Below the pieces are notes generated by a model. That model searched no databases, was not told where the DNA came from, and saw nothing but the letters and a program-made list of their open reading frames with translations. Shown here piece by piece: positions 53,052 to 63,043 of a DNA stretch of 64,000 bases (the first letter of the stretch is position 1; every line of letters begins with the position of its first letter). The stretch is from assembly GCF_014202225.1 (NCBI RefSeq), contig NZ_JACHGE010000002.1:552636-616635 (forward strand), read 5' to 3'. This DNA is from Algibacter amylolyticus (lineage in GTDB: Bacteria > Bacteroidota > Bacteroidia > Flavobacteriales > Flavobacteriaceae). The position numbers were made by a program, and so were the translations under genes.

Positions 53052-54614
53052 ATGAGACTTATTAAGCGCCCTTCGTTATTCTTATTCATTCTAGTATTTT
53101 GTGTTTCAAATTACATAAATAGCCAGAATAGAGAACCTTTTAAAGAAAATTGGAAATCAATAGAAGCAGTAAATCAAGCACCAGATTGGTTCAAAGATGC
53201 CAAATTTGGAATCTATGCACATTGGGGACCTGTATCATCTGCTTTTGAAGGTGCCGATCCAGATAAATGGTATGCAGGTTGGCATGGGATGAAAATGTAT
53301 GTAGATGGCAAGATTGTGCCTCAGCCTAATGGAAAACCTTCTAATAATTTCGTACATCATTCAAAGAAATATGGACATCCAAAAGATTTTGGTTACAAAC
53401 ACATTATAGAACAATTTGAAACTACTGGTTTTGATGCTAAAAAATGGGCAGATTTGTTTGCGAAATCAGGCGCTAAATTTGCTGGTCCAGTAGCCATGCA
53501 TCACGATAATTTTGCAATGTGGGATAGTAAAGCAACACGTTGGAATTCTATGAATTACGGAGGTATTGATCCTTCGGCGGCGTTAAAAAAAGAAATTGAA
53601 GCCAAAGGTCTAAAATTTATGGGATCTTTCCATCACGCATTTACATGGAAATACTTTGCGCCGGCTCATGCACACGGCGGTATTGATCCAAAAGATTATG
53701 ATTTATATACAAATCCACATGCATTAGATTCTGATACTCCAGATGCTCAGTTTTATGAAGATTGGTGGGCGAAGTTAAAGGAGTTTATTGATGTTTATCA
53801 GCCCGATTTAATTTGGTTTGATTGGTGGTTAGAAAACATGACGGAGGAATCTCGTCTTAAATTCTTAGCTTATTACTACAACAAAGGTTTAGAATGGAAT
53901 AAAGATGTTGCTGTTTGTTATAAAGAAACCACATTTACAGAAACTACAGCAATAAAAGATTACGAACGCGGGCGTCCAAATCAGCCAAAAGAAAACCCAT
54001 GGTTAACAGATACATCGCCCGGAGCATGGTTTTATCGCCCTGGAGCTCAGTTTAAATCTCCAAACGAATTGGTAGATATATTGGTAGATATTGTTTCTAA
54101 AAACGGTTTAATGCTGTTAAATGTACCACCAAATCCTGATGGATCTATTCCTCAGGTTATGGAAGATTTACTTATAGATATGGGAGCTTGGTTAAATATA
54201 AATGGAGATGCTATCTATGGCACACGCCCTTGGATTGTTTTTGGTGAAGGCCCAACACGTTTACCAGAAGGAGGACATAAAGTAGAAGACAAGGTTAAAA
54301 TAGCTTACAAGAATACCGACATTCGATTTACTAAAAAATCGGATAAAGAATTCTTTGCTATCGTAATGGATAAGCCAGAAAACGAGATTGTAATAAAAAC
54401 ATTAAGCACTGAAATTGGAGCATTAAATTCTCGAATTTTAAAAATAGAATTGCTAGGTAGTAATGAAACTATTAAATGGGAAAGAACTAAAAAAGGACTT
54501 GTTATTCAATCTCCCAAAGCATTCCCAACAGATTATGCTCATGCTTTTAGAATTGTTTTAGAAGGTTACACCGAAAATAATATTGGTGGTGATGTTGGTG
54601 CTCACGAAGATTAA
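53052..54614 (+). CDS. GH29 family glycosidase, second copy, secreted
   Basis: A 520-residue GH29 enzyme with signal peptide ending INSQ and no lipobox, unlike the copy at 5222. FGIYAHWGPVSS, VAMHHDNFAMWDS and the expected nucleophile D257 in DLIWFDWWLEN mark the family. The active-site loop around residues 60-85 is longer than usual (EGADPDKWYAGWHGMKMYVD), which may change the pocket. It should cleave terminal alpha-L-fucose or alpha-L-galactose; the latter fits agar-type galactans. A sulfatase begins 78 bases downstream, mirroring the sulfatase-GH29 association near 1781-6769. Confidence 0.87.
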   Translation: MRLIKRPSLFLFILVFCVSNYINSQNREPFKENWKSIEAVNQAPDWFKDAKFGIYAHWGPVSSAFEGADPDKWYAGWHGMKMYVDGKIVPQPNGKPSNNFVHHSKKYGHPKDFGYKHIIEQFETTGFDAKKWADLFAKSGAKFAGPVAMHHDNFAMWDSKATRWNSMNYGGIDPSAALKKEIEAKGLKFMGSFHHAFTWKYFAPAHAHGGIDPKDYDLYTNPHALDSDTPDAQFYEDWWAKLKEFIDVYQPDLIWFDWWLENMTEESRLKFLAYYYNKGLEWNKDVAVCYKETTFTETTAIKDYERGRPNQPKENPWLTDTSPGAWFYRPGAQFKSPNELVDILVDIVSKNGLMLLNVPPNPDGSIPQVMEDLLIDMGAWLNINGDAIYGTRPWIVFGEGPTRLPEGGHKVEDKVKIAYKNTDIRFTKKSDKEFFAIVMDKPENEIVIKTLSTEIGALNSRILKIELLGSNETIKWERTKKGLVIQSPKAFPTDYAHAFRIVLEGYTENNIGGDVGAHED

Positions 54615-54692
54615 AGTATTATAGTTTGTTTAATAAATAAATTTTAACCGACATATTTTGAATAAAAACACTCTAAAAACAAAGTTTATATA

Positions 54693-56534
54693 ATGAAATT
54701 TAAAAAGATAAGTAAATTACTGTGTGTTGTGTTTTTGGTGACGTTTAAATATGTAAATGCACAGCAAGCAGAACAACCAAAACCAAATATTTTATGGGTA
54801 TTAACAGACGATCAGCGTTATGATGCTATTCGCGCTTTTAATAAAATTCTAGATGGTCGAGAAATGAGTGCATTGGGTTACGTAGAATCTCCAAACATAG
54901 ATAAATTAACTAAAGAAGGAACTACGTTTATCAATACCTATTGTCAGGCAACAGGTTGTGCACCTTCGCGAGCCTCAATGATGACGGGACGTTATCCTTT
55001 CAGGTCTGGAGTTTATGAGTTTGAATATCATAATAATCAAGCAGAACATTCTAAACCTAGCTTGCCAGAACAAATGGCCGATTTAGGGTATGAGACTTTG
55101 CATATTGGTAAACTTGGTTTTCGTTTAAAAACAACGAAAAATGGAAAATTAAAATCTGCGGAAGTGTTCCAAAAAAATATTGATTTTAAGCAATTAAGGC
55201 GGGATGGTTTAACGGATTGGGGAAAAGATTGGTTTTACGAATTAGATGGAAAGAAATTTGATAAACCAATCAAGAATTTAGAGTTTTTTGTAACTCCTGA
55301 TGGTAAATTTGAATACGTTATACCAAAAGATTTAGAAAGCAAGTTTACCAAGTATAAAGGTACAGCTACTACATCTGTTGCAAAGTATGATTTATTTAGA
55401 AAATATAGTAAAAAGGAACCAAAGTCTGATTACAGCGGGATTATCTTAGCAGGTGTTAGTAGTCGAAAAGCAGGAAAAACAAGAGATGGTTACTATGCTT
55501 CAATATTTGAAGATTATCTAAAAAATGAAAATCAAGAATTCACTGTAGGTTCTAGAACCTTTAAAGGTGTAAATACAGAGAAGCCGTTGTTTTGCCATAT
55601 CGGATTCGATTTTCCTCACACGCCGGTATTGCCTCCTGCAAGTTATAGAAATCGTTTTCAAAAATATACTTATAAGGTTCCTACTTTTAATAAGAAGGAA
55701 TTAGAAAACATGCCTAAGCAATTAAAAAAACAAATTAATAATGCGTATTCAGATGACTTTACAGATGAAGAAAAGCAAAAAATGATTCAAGATTATTATG
55801 CTTTTTGTGCTTATGGCGATGCTTTAATAGGAGAAGCTACAGATGCTTTTATCAAATATAGTGAAGCAAAAAAGCAACCTTGGGTCATTGTTTACGTTTG
55901 CGGAGATCATGGTTGGAAGTTGAACGATCACGGATCTGTTTCTAAGTTTTCATCATGGGAAATTGATAGTCATAATCCAATAGTAGTGGTATCGTCAGAT
56001 AAAAAAGCATTTCCAGCAGGAAAGGTGGTAAGAGATTTTACTGAGTTTGTTGATATTGCTCCAACCATTTTAGCAGCATCGGGTGCTAAATTAGAAGATG
56101 AAAAATTTAATTATTTAGATGGTTTGGATATGGCTAAAATAGCATCAGAATCTATTCCGTCAAGAGATTATATTGTAGGCGAAAGTCATGCGGTTACAGG
56201 TCCTAGAGCTTTTATTCGAACCAAAGAATATGTGTTTTCAATGCAAACGCGTCCTGATAAAAAACGTGGCGAAAATATGGATTGGGCATTACATGCGAGT
56301 TATAAAGACTTAGATCCTGCATTGTATGATATGAAAAACGATCCGAATGAAATCAACAATTTAGCCTTTGATAAAAAGTATGCAACCATTGCAGAAAAAA
56401 TGAAAGAGAAGTTGATAAACGTTGTTTTAGGAGACAATAGAGTTGAAGTAAAATGGGGGAAACGTGGTGATGGAACGGAGTTGTTTCGCAGCAATTTTGC
56501 TCCTGGAGCTCATGATTACAATCTAAAATTATAA
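54693..56534 (+). CDS. S1 formylglycine sulfatase, long form
   Basis: A 613-residue exported S1 sulfatase with activation motif C89-A-P-S-R93 and metal ligands D39-D40 in [29 protein letters not shown] is the late metal-binding loop. Compared with the other seven it carries an extra insertion at about residues 130-290 ([12 protein letters not shown] through [14 protein letters not shown]), possibly a lid that shapes the substrate pocket. The signal peptide ends near VNAQ. It is 17 bases before the PhoD-like gene, so the two are co-transcribed. The sulfate position attacked is unknown. Confidence 0.9.
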   Translation: MKFKKISKLLCVVFLVTFKYVNAQQAEQPKPNILWVLTDDQRYDAIRAFNKILDGREMSALGYVESPNIDKLTKEGTTFINTYCQATGCAPSRASMMTGRYPFRSGVYEFEYHNNQAEHSKPSLPEQMADLGYETLHIGKLGFRLKTTKNGKLKSAEVFQKNIDFKQLRRDGLTDWGKDWFYELDGKKFDKPIKNLEFFVTPDGKFEYVIPKDLESKFTKYKGTATTSVAKYDLFRKYSKKEPKSDYSGIILAGVSSRKAGKTRDGYYASIFEDYLKNENQEFTVGSRTFKGVNTEKPLFCHIGFDFPHTPVLPPASYRNRFQKYTYKVPTFNKKELENMPKQLKKQINNAYSDDFTDEEKQKMIQDYYAFCAYGDALIGEATDAFIKYSEAKKQPWVIVYVCGDHGWKLNDHGSVSKFSSWEIDSHNPIVVVSSDKKAFPAGKVVRDFTEFVDIAPTILAASGAKLEDEKFNYLDGLDMAKIASESIPSRDYIVGESHAVTGPRAFIRTKEYVFSMQTRPDKKRGENMDWALHASYKDLDPALYDMKNDPNEINNLAFDKKYATIAEKMKEKLINVVLGDNRVEVKWGKRGDGTELFRSNFAPGAHDYNLKL

Positions 56535-56551
56535 CATAAAACGAATAAAGA

Positions 56552-58345
56552 ATGAAAAAGAATATTCTGTTTTATATTTGTTTTTTTCTCGCGTTAAGTT
56601 TGGTTAAAGCACAAAAATCTACCGAAATATCTAACGTTAAAAAAAACAATGCAATCTGTTTTGCTTTGTACACGGTACATGAGCAAACTTTAAAGCTAAC
56701 GGCACAATTTTACCCAGTTAAAGATTACAATCCGTTTACGGCTTTATTACAAATTAAGAATAATAATAAATGGGAAGATGTTCAGGAAGCGAGAATTCAA
56801 TATCCTGGTTATACAGTTCATTTCAGAATAGATAATTGGGATGATACTCAAGAAAAAGAATACCGAGTAGCTTATAAAAATCAATTTTTTTATGATGGTA
56901 TAATACGCAAAAATCCAAAAGATAAAGAAGAACTTATTATGGCGGCGTTTTCTTGTTGGTCCATTTATAAGAGACATGGCGGACAAGGACCTGCAGATGA
57001 TATTCTTAATAATTTAAATACCCTAAAGCCTGATGTGCTCTTTTTTGCAGGAGACCAATCTTACGATCATAGTGACCATTACGGATATTGGTTAAAATTT
57101 GGAGAAGTTTTTGGAGATATTATTAGAAATACACCAACCATTGTTATACCAGACGATCATGATATAGGGCAAGGTAATTTATGGGGAGATGGCGGCAGAA
57201 AGTCACCGAATCGAGATGGAAACCTTGGAGGTTATTATATGCCTGTGGAATATATTAAAGAGGTGGAGCGTGCACAAACAAGTCATTTACCCGATCCTTT
57301 TGATCCTACACCAGTAGAACAAGGCATTGGAGTGTATTATACAGATTATAATTGGGGCGGTATAAGTTTTGCGATTTTAGAAGATAGAAAGTTTAAATCC
57401 GGTCCTAAACGTGTTTTAGAGAAAGGACGTTTTGAAGACACTCGCGAAATGGATGTACAAGGAGCAACTTTGTTAGGAAACCGACAATTAGATTTTTTAG
57501 AAGCTTGGACTACCGATTGGAAAGATGCCGAAATGAAAGCCGTTTTATCTCAAACCATTTTTGCTAACGTAACTACACATTCGCCAACATTGCAAAAAAA
57601 GCAACGGTATAGTGTAGATTCTAATGGTTGGCCTCAAGCAGGTAGAAACAAAGCATTGTCTGTTATTCGAAAAAGTTTTTCATGCATGATTGCTGGCGAT
57701 CAACATTTGGGTTCGGTATTGCATCATGGAATTGAAGATTGGAATAATGCAGGATATTCTTTTGCAGTGCCTGCAGCTTCAAACTTTTGGATGCGTTGGT
57801 TTAAACCCGATGCTCCAGGTAAAAATCATGTAAAAGGAAGGCCTAATTATACCGGCGAGTATTTGGATGCTTTTCACAATAAAATAACAGTACACGCAAT
57901 AGCTAATCCAACACATGAGGATAATACAGCAAAAGAAAACCTATTAAATGGCAGGGCTTCAGGATATGGTATTATTCGTTTTAATAAAGCGTCTCGCCAA
58001 ACTACTTATGAGTGTTGGGCAAGAAATGTAGATATGTTTGCACCTAATGCAAAGCCTTATGATGGATGGCCGGTAACCTTCAATCAACAAGATAATTTTT
58101 TAATTAAAAATGGTTTCGAATTACCTGAGTTACAATTGAACAAAACGAATCAAGTTGTTACCATTAGAAATCAATACACCAAAGCCGTAGTGTCTTCTTT
58201 AAGAATAAAAGGAAATACTTATAAACCAAAGGTTTTACAATCAAACATGTATGCTATTGAAGTAGGTGAAGGAGCTAATGTAAAACACCTTTTTGATATT
58301 GAAGCCATCAAGAAAAACAATAAAACAATCAAAATAGATTTATAA
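56552..58345 (+). CDS. PhoD-like metallophosphoesterase, exported
   Basis: A 597-residue protein with signal peptide ending VKAQ, a beta-sandwich N-domain (about 25-120) and a metallophosphatase domain. Metal-binding motifs are FFAGDQSYDHSD (D168), PDDHDIGQGN (201-204) and AGDQHLGS (D383, H385), the PhoD pattern. The family cleaves phosphate mono- or diesters. Here it lies between a sulfatase and a GH16 gene, and a role on sulfated or phosphorylated galactan is possible; sulfate-ester activity in such folds would be unusual and is only a suggestion. Phosphate scavenging is the simple alternative. Confidence 0.75.
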   Translation: MKKNILFYICFFLALSLVKAQKSTEISNVKKNNAICFALYTVHEQTLKLTAQFYPVKDYNPFTALLQIKNNNKWEDVQEARIQYPGYTVHFRIDNWDDTQEKEYRVAYKNQFFYDGIIRKNPKDKEELIMAAFSCWSIYKRHGGQGPADDILNNLNTLKPDVLFFAGDQSYDHSDHYGYWLKFGEVFGDIIRNTPTIVIPDDHDIGQGNLWGDGGRKSPNRDGNLGGYYMPVEYIKEVERAQTSHLPDPFDPTPVEQGIGVYYTDYNWGGISFAILEDRKFKSGPKRVLEKGRFEDTREMDVQGATLLGNRQLDFLEAWTTDWKDAEMKAVLSQTIFANVTTHSPTLQKKQRYSVDSNGWPQAGRNKALSVIRKSFSCMIAGDQHLGSVLHHGIEDWNNAGYSFAVPAASNFWMRWFKPDAPGKNHVKGRPNYTGEYLDAFHNKITVHAIANPTHEDNTAKENLLNGRASGYGIIRFNKASRQTTYECWARNVDMFAPNAKPYDGWPVTFNQQDNFLIKNGFELPELQLNKTNQVVTIRNQYTKAVVSSLRIKGNTYKPKVLQSNMYAIEVGEGANVKHLFDIEAIKKNNKTIKIDL

Positions 58346-58357
58346 AATAACACTGCT

Positions 58358-59623
58358 ATGAAAAAATATATAGGCTTACTCTTAATATTTGCGAGTATAT
58401 GCCATGTAAGTGCACAATCCGGACCACCAGAACCACCAATAGGGAAGCGTTGGGTAATTAACCCTAGTTTTTCAGATGAATTTAATGGTGAGACTTTAGA
58501 TTCAGATAAATGGTACGATTATCATCCTTCATGGAAAGGTAGAGAACCAGGTATATTTTTGCCTTCACAGGTATCCGTGAAAAATGGTTTTTTGCAAATT
58601 AAAGGAGAGAAGTTAGAAAAAGATACCATTGTAAAAGCCTATGGTAGAGAGCTAAAATTTAATATTGCTGGAGGTGCAGTCGTTTCAAAAAAAACGGCAT
58701 TTCTTGGGTATTATGAGTGTCGTGCAAAGGCGGCTGCAACTACCATGTCTACTACATTTTGGTTTTCGACCATAGGTGCTGAAGATGGCCCGAATGGATG
58801 CGATAAATATGGTCAAGAATGGGATATACAAGAATGTATTGGTAGAAGCGGTGATTTTGCAGGTAGTTTTTTTTCTAATGGCATGAATTCTAATGGTCAC
58901 TTTTGGTACACAGACTGCGATAAGAAAAGGCACGATTTAAGAGCGCCGGCTGTAAAGTTTGTTAATAAAGAGTTAGCCTCAAAAGATTTTCATGTGTATG
59001 GTGGTTGGTGGCGAGATGAAAAAACAGCAACACTTTATTATGATGATAGAGCTCCTAAGCACATGAAGTTTTATGATGAGATAGTTGACAAGCCTTTTAA
59101 CAGACCTATGTATATGCGATTGGTATCTGAAACGTATCCGTTTCCTTGGATAGAATTACCAACAGATGAAGAATTATCAGACCCTAGTAAAAACACAGTG
59201 TATTATGATTGGGTAAGAGGTTATGATATGGTTGATGTTGATGCTAAAGATATCGATCAGTCTTATGAGAAGGGTTTAAATTTATATAATGAAAGCATCA
59301 TTTTTTCGGAAGTAGAAACCTTAATGGAAGTGACTGACGGGTTGAAAATTCCTTTAAGTTTTAAGGCAAATGAACACAGAAAAATTTATATAAAAATTTC
59401 TGAAACTACAGATAAACTAAAAGAAAAGTGGAATAAAAAAGTTTTTGAAAAAACAATTGATGTGTATCCAGGTTATGGACATATGGAGGTTATATTCAAT
59501 GTAGATAAAAAAATGTCTAAATCTGCAACTTATGTTGTAGAAGCATTAATTAGAGATATTAACGAGGAAAATAAATCTAAAGGAGCCTTAGATACAAGCA
59601 CTTTATTTTTTACAATCCGTTAA
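58358..59623 (+). CDS. GH16 endo-galactanase with C-terminal beta-domain
   Basis: A 421-residue secreted enzyme with signal peptide ending VSAQ. GH16 occupies about residues 25-305, with catalytic E154-W-D156-I-Q-E159. GREPGIFLPSQVSVKNG and CRAKAAATTMSTTFWF place it in the agarase/porphyranase-like branch, though it is distant from the two copies at 25570 and 44711. Residues about 315-421 form an extra beta-rich domain (EVTDGLKIPLSFKANEHRKIYIKIS) of the kind often attached to porphyran or agar enzymes, perhaps for binding. It is followed 11 bases later by GH2, so endo- and exo-steps are made together. Confidence 0.85.
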   Translation: MKKYIGLLLIFASICHVSAQSGPPEPPIGKRWVINPSFSDEFNGETLDSDKWYDYHPSWKGREPGIFLPSQVSVKNGFLQIKGEKLEKDTIVKAYGRELKFNIAGGAVVSKKTAFLGYYECRAKAAATTMSTTFWFSTIGAEDGPNGCDKYGQEWDIQECIGRSGDFAGSFFSNGMNSNGHFWYTDCDKKRHDLRAPAVKFVNKELASKDFHVYGGWWRDEKTATLYYDDRAPKHMKFYDEIVDKPFNRPMYMRLVSETYPFPWIELPTDEELSDPSKNTVYYDWVRGYDMVDVDAKDIDQSYEKGLNLYNESIIFSEVETLMEVTDGLKIPLSFKANEHRKIYIKISETTDKLKEKWNKKVFEKTIDVYPGYGHMEVIFNVDKKMSKSATYVVEALIRDINEENKSKGALDTSTLFFTIR

Positions 59624-59634
59624 TATTTTTAGTA

Positions 59635-62178
59635 ATGAATAATTATAAAATGGGAAGAAAAGCAATGAGAAGACTAGGATTATTATTGACGTTATTAGTA
59701 TGGTGCAATAGTTTTTATGCACAAGAACGAACTCAAGATTTTAATTTTAATTGGAAGTTCACATTAGTTGAAGATACTAAAACTCCAACAAATTTACCTT
59801 TAGATGATACTAAATGGAGAGATGTGCGCTTGCCACACGATTGGAGTGTAGAAGCATCGTTTAGTGAAGATTTAGATGGTGCTACGGGATATTTACCGGG
59901 AGGTGTTGGCATATATCAAAAACATTTTGATACACCTGCTAATGCGACTTCAAAAAACGTATTTGTATTGTTTGATGGTGTTTATAATAATGCAACCTTT
60001 TGGCTAAATGGTAAATTATTAGGCGAAAATCCATATGGTTATTCACCAACTTATTTCGATTTAACAGAAGTTTTAAAGACAGACGGCACTAAAAATATAT
60101 TAACCGTACATGTAGATCATTCTCGTTATGTGGACAGCCGTTGGTATACAGGAAGTGGTATTTACAGACATGTAAAGTTAATAACGGTAGATAAATTACA
60201 TATTCCTATTTGGGGAACTTTTGTAACTACACCCGAAGTTAGTACAGAAGTTGCAACGGTTCAAATACAGACCAAAATTAAAAATGGTTATAGTAAAAAT
60301 CAGAATATCACGTTAATCACAAAAATTATTGATAACCAAGGTAAAACGGTTACCCTTCAAGAGAAAGAAACAAAAATAGGTTCAGGTAAAGAAATAGAGG
60401 TTTTACAAAGTTTACAAGTCGCAAATCCTAAGTTATGGGATACAGAGCATCCTAATTTATATAAAGTAATAACCAACGTATCTGTAAAAGGAAAAGTGAT
60501 AGATACCTACACAACGCCTTTTGGAATAAGGAGTTTATTATTCGATAAAGACAAAGGATTCTTCCTAAACGGTAAACCAACTTATGTAAAAGGTGTTTGT
60601 TTGCATCATGATGCTGGTTTGGTTGGTGCTGCTGTTCCTAAAGGTGTTTGGGAAAGAAGATTACAAATCTTGAAAGAAGGTGGTGTAAATGCTATCCGTA
60701 CCTCTCACAATCCTTTTTCAGAAGAATTCTTAGATCTTTGTGATGAGATGGGATTCTTGGTTCAAAACGAAATTTTTGATGAAATGGATAACCCTAAAGA
60801 TAAGCAGCACAACATGAATGAAAAAAGTGTGCAGTACATTACAAGAGGTTACACTGAACATTTTCAAAAATGGGGAGAAAGCGATTTAAAGAGAACCATG
60901 TTAAGAGATAGAAACCATCCTTCTGTATTTCAATGGAGTATTGGTAATGAGATTGAATGGACTTATGAGGGCTATAAGCACGTAAGTGGTTTATGGGATC
61001 CCGAAGTAAAAGGTGGGTATTGGAATAAAATTCCGTATCTAACTAAAGAAGAAATGAAAGCGCGTTACAATGCGTTGCCAGACAGAAAATTTAAATTAGC
61101 CGAAACCGCAAAGCGATTATCTAAGTGGGTTAAAGAAATGGACCAAACACGTCCTGTAACCGCTAATTTAATTATACCCGTAGCAAGTTTAGCTTCTGGT
61201 TATGCCGATGCTTTAGATGTGGTTGGGTTTAGTTATCAAACCAATCAGTACCATTGGAGTAAGAAAAACTATCCGAATAAATTATTTACCGGTACAGAGA
61301 ACTCAGGCGGTTGGCAAGATTGGAATTCTATTATAGAAAACCCGATGGTGTTTAGTATGTTTATGTGGACAGGTATCGATTACATGGGCGAGGCTACAAA
61401 TAAATGGCCTCAAAAAGGATGGGATGGCGATTTATTAGACTTTGCAGGTTTTAAGAAGCAAGGTTGGTATTATTTTAAAAGTATTTGGGTGAATAAACCA
61501 CATGTGTCTATTGGCACAACACCTTTAGAAGGTTCTGGTTTTGAAAGCGATTCTTTAAGTGGAAAAGCTGTAGCATCTTCTAAAAAAGTATTGAATTGGA
61601 ATAATAGTAAAGCCAACATGCATTGGAATTATAAACCAGGAGAGTTAGTGGTGGTTGAAGTTCCAACAAATAACCATGTAGTAGAATTGTTTTTAAATAA
61701 TCGTTCATTGGGAAGTAGAAGTTTAAGTGATAATCCTGATAGAATTTTACGTTGGGTAGTTCCTTTTGAAGCTGGTACATTAACAGCACGTGCAGGTTTT
61801 GAAGGACAAGAGGTTGAGTCTGTATTAAAAACGACATCTGCTGCTGTGGCCATTAAATTATCTGTAGATAAGACCACTTTAAATTCCGATGGGTATGATG
61901 TAGCTCACATCATTGCTCAATTAGTGGATAAAGACGGGTTAGAAGTAAAAACTGAAAATACAGAATTAACTTTCAATGTAGATGGTAATGTTAAAGTTTT
62001 GGGTGTTGATAATGGCTCAAAGGATAATATTCAAGATTTTCAATCGAATAAAATCATAACTTCCAAAGGAAAAGCATTATTGTTAGTACAGGCTTTAAAA
62101 GATAAAAAAGGAAAGATTAATATAAAAGCTAAAGCATCAAATCTTAAAAGTAATTTGGTGGTAATTCAAGTTGAATAA
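59635..62178 (+). CDS. GH2 beta-galactosidase family enzyme with DUF4982-type C-terminus
   Basis: An 847-residue secreted GH2 enzyme; the start could also be an internal Met (residue 6 or 11), with the signal peptide ending FYAQ. Jelly-roll, Ig-like and barrel domains are in order. Acid/base E439 lies in WSIGNEIEW and nucleophile E555 in FTGTENSGG. After the barrel come a DUF4982-like domain (NNHVVELFLNNRSLGSRSL) and a final invasin/Ig-like domain (AIKLSVDKTTLNSDGYDVAHIIAQL). This architecture is typical of Bacteroidetes beta-galactosidases. It ends the plus-strand operon at a bidirectional terminator. Confidence 0.9.
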   Translation: MNNYKMGRKAMRRLGLLLTLLVWCNSFYAQERTQDFNFNWKFTLVEDTKTPTNLPLDDTKWRDVRLPHDWSVEASFSEDLDGATGYLPGGVGIYQKHFDTPANATSKNVFVLFDGVYNNATFWLNGKLLGENPYGYSPTYFDLTEVLKTDGTKNILTVHVDHSRYVDSRWYTGSGIYRHVKLITVDKLHIPIWGTFVTTPEVSTEVATVQIQTKIKNGYSKNQNITLITKIIDNQGKTVTLQEKETKIGSGKEIEVLQSLQVANPKLWDTEHPNLYKVITNVSVKGKVIDTYTTPFGIRSLLFDKDKGFFLNGKPTYVKGVCLHHDAGLVGAAVPKGVWERRLQILKEGGVNAIRTSHNPFSEEFLDLCDEMGFLVQNEIFDEMDNPKDKQHNMNEKSVQYITRGYTEHFQKWGESDLKRTMLRDRNHPSVFQWSIGNEIEWTYEGYKHVSGLWDPEVKGGYWNKIPYLTKEEMKARYNALPDRKFKLAETAKRLSKWVKEMDQTRPVTANLIIPVASLASGYADALDVVGFSYQTNQYHWSKKNYPNKLFTGTENSGGWQDWNSIIENPMVFSMFMWTGIDYMGEATNKWPQKGWDGDLLDFAGFKKQGWYYFKSIWVNKPHVSIGTTPLEGSGFESDSLSGKAVASSKKVLNWNNSKANMHWNYKPGELVVVEVPTNNHVVELFLNNRSLGSRSLSDNPDRILRWVVPFEAGTLTARAGFEGQEVESVLKTTSAAVAIKLSVDKTTLNSDGYDVAHIIAQLVDKDGLEVKTENTELTFNVDGNVKVLGVDNGSKDNIQDFQSNKIITSKGKALLLVQALKDKKGKINIKAKASNLKSNLVVIQVE

Positions 62179-62190
62179 TTAATCTAATTT

Positions 62191-62224
62191 ATGCTCCTGA
62201 AGGTTTTCAAGCTTTCAGGAGCAT
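62191..62224. terminator. Bidirectional terminator between GH2 and esterase
   Basis: ATGCTCCTGAA (62191-62201) pairs with TTCAGGAGCAT (62214-62224) around a 12-base loop, flanked by T-rich and A-rich sequence, between convergent stop codons at 62178 and 62231. Confidence 0.85.
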
Positions 62225-62230
62225 TAAAAA

Positions 62231-63034
62231 TTAAGTATTAATATTATTGAAAAATAACAAGGACTTTTTAATATGTTCTTGCCAATAAGTCCATTCATGA
62301 GCTCCTTCAAATTCCTCATAGACATGAGGGATTTTTTGTGCTATTAATTGGTTGTTAAGTTTTCTGTTATGTTCAATTAAGAGGTCGTTTTTTCCACAAT
62401 CAAATCGGGTAGGCGGCAAGTTGTTTTTATTACTTAGCATCATATCAAAAACAGAAGTTTCTGTTTGTCCGTTTTCGGTGTAAAGGGCTTCATCTTCTTC
62501 CACAAATAAATGCATTTGTGTAATATCAGTTATGGAAGAATGTCCGGAAATAGCACTATAAGTTTCGGGATGTTTTGCTCCTAAACGTAAAGCGCCATAG
62601 CCACCCATAGATAACCCTGAGATGAACAAATTAGATTTAGTACTCGTACAATCAATATTTTCAATAATAGCGTTATTTACATCTTCAACAATCCAGTTTT
62701 CAAAGTTTTTACTATTGTGTGGTAAATATGCAGAACCATCGCCCCATAAGCCATCCGAAGGCATAGCAATAACCATAGGCTTTAAGATACCAAGTTCCAT
62801 CATTTTTAATGCCGTAAAATGAACACCAGCTTTGTGCGCCCAAATCCAAGCACTTCCATAAACACCATGCAATAATGTTACAATAGGAATATCGTTAAGA
62901 TTCTTCATTGGTGGTACAAATACACAAATATCGCCACGACCTTTTAAATTAGGCGTTTTTACTGTTATAAACCGAAGATTATTACTTTCAAATTCTGGAT
63001 TTGATAGTTCTGTTGTTCTAAATTTTGATTCCAT
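62231..63034 (-). CDS. Esterase D-like alpha/beta hydrolase, cytoplasmic
   Basis: A 267-residue alpha/beta hydrolase of the PF00756 (esterase D/feruloyl esterase) type. The catalytic set is S142 in SGLSMGGYG, D217 in CGKNDLL and H246 in GAHEW, with the oxyanion-hole HGVYG at 56-60. There is no signal peptide, so it should act in the cytoplasm on an imported compound or on a glutathione or acyl ester. The GH2 gene on the same strand ends 9 bases upstream of its start, so both are in one operon running in from the right edge. Removal of acetyl or other acyl groups from imported sugar is possible but unproven. Confidence 0.8.
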   Translation of the reverse strand: MESKFRTTELSNPEFESNNLRFITVKTPNLKGRGDICVFVPPMKNLNDIPIVTLLHGVYGSAWIWAHKAGVHFTALKMMELGILKPMVIAMPSDGLWGDGSAYLPHNSKNFENWIVEDVNNAIIENIDCTSTKSNLFISGLSMGGYGALRLGAKHPETYSAISGHSSITDITQMHLFVEEDEALYTENGQTETSVFDMMLSNKNNLPPTRFDCGKNDLLIEHNRKLNNQLIAQKIPHVYEEFEGAHEWTYWQEHIKKSLLFFNNINT

Positions 63035-63043
63035 ACTGCTTGC

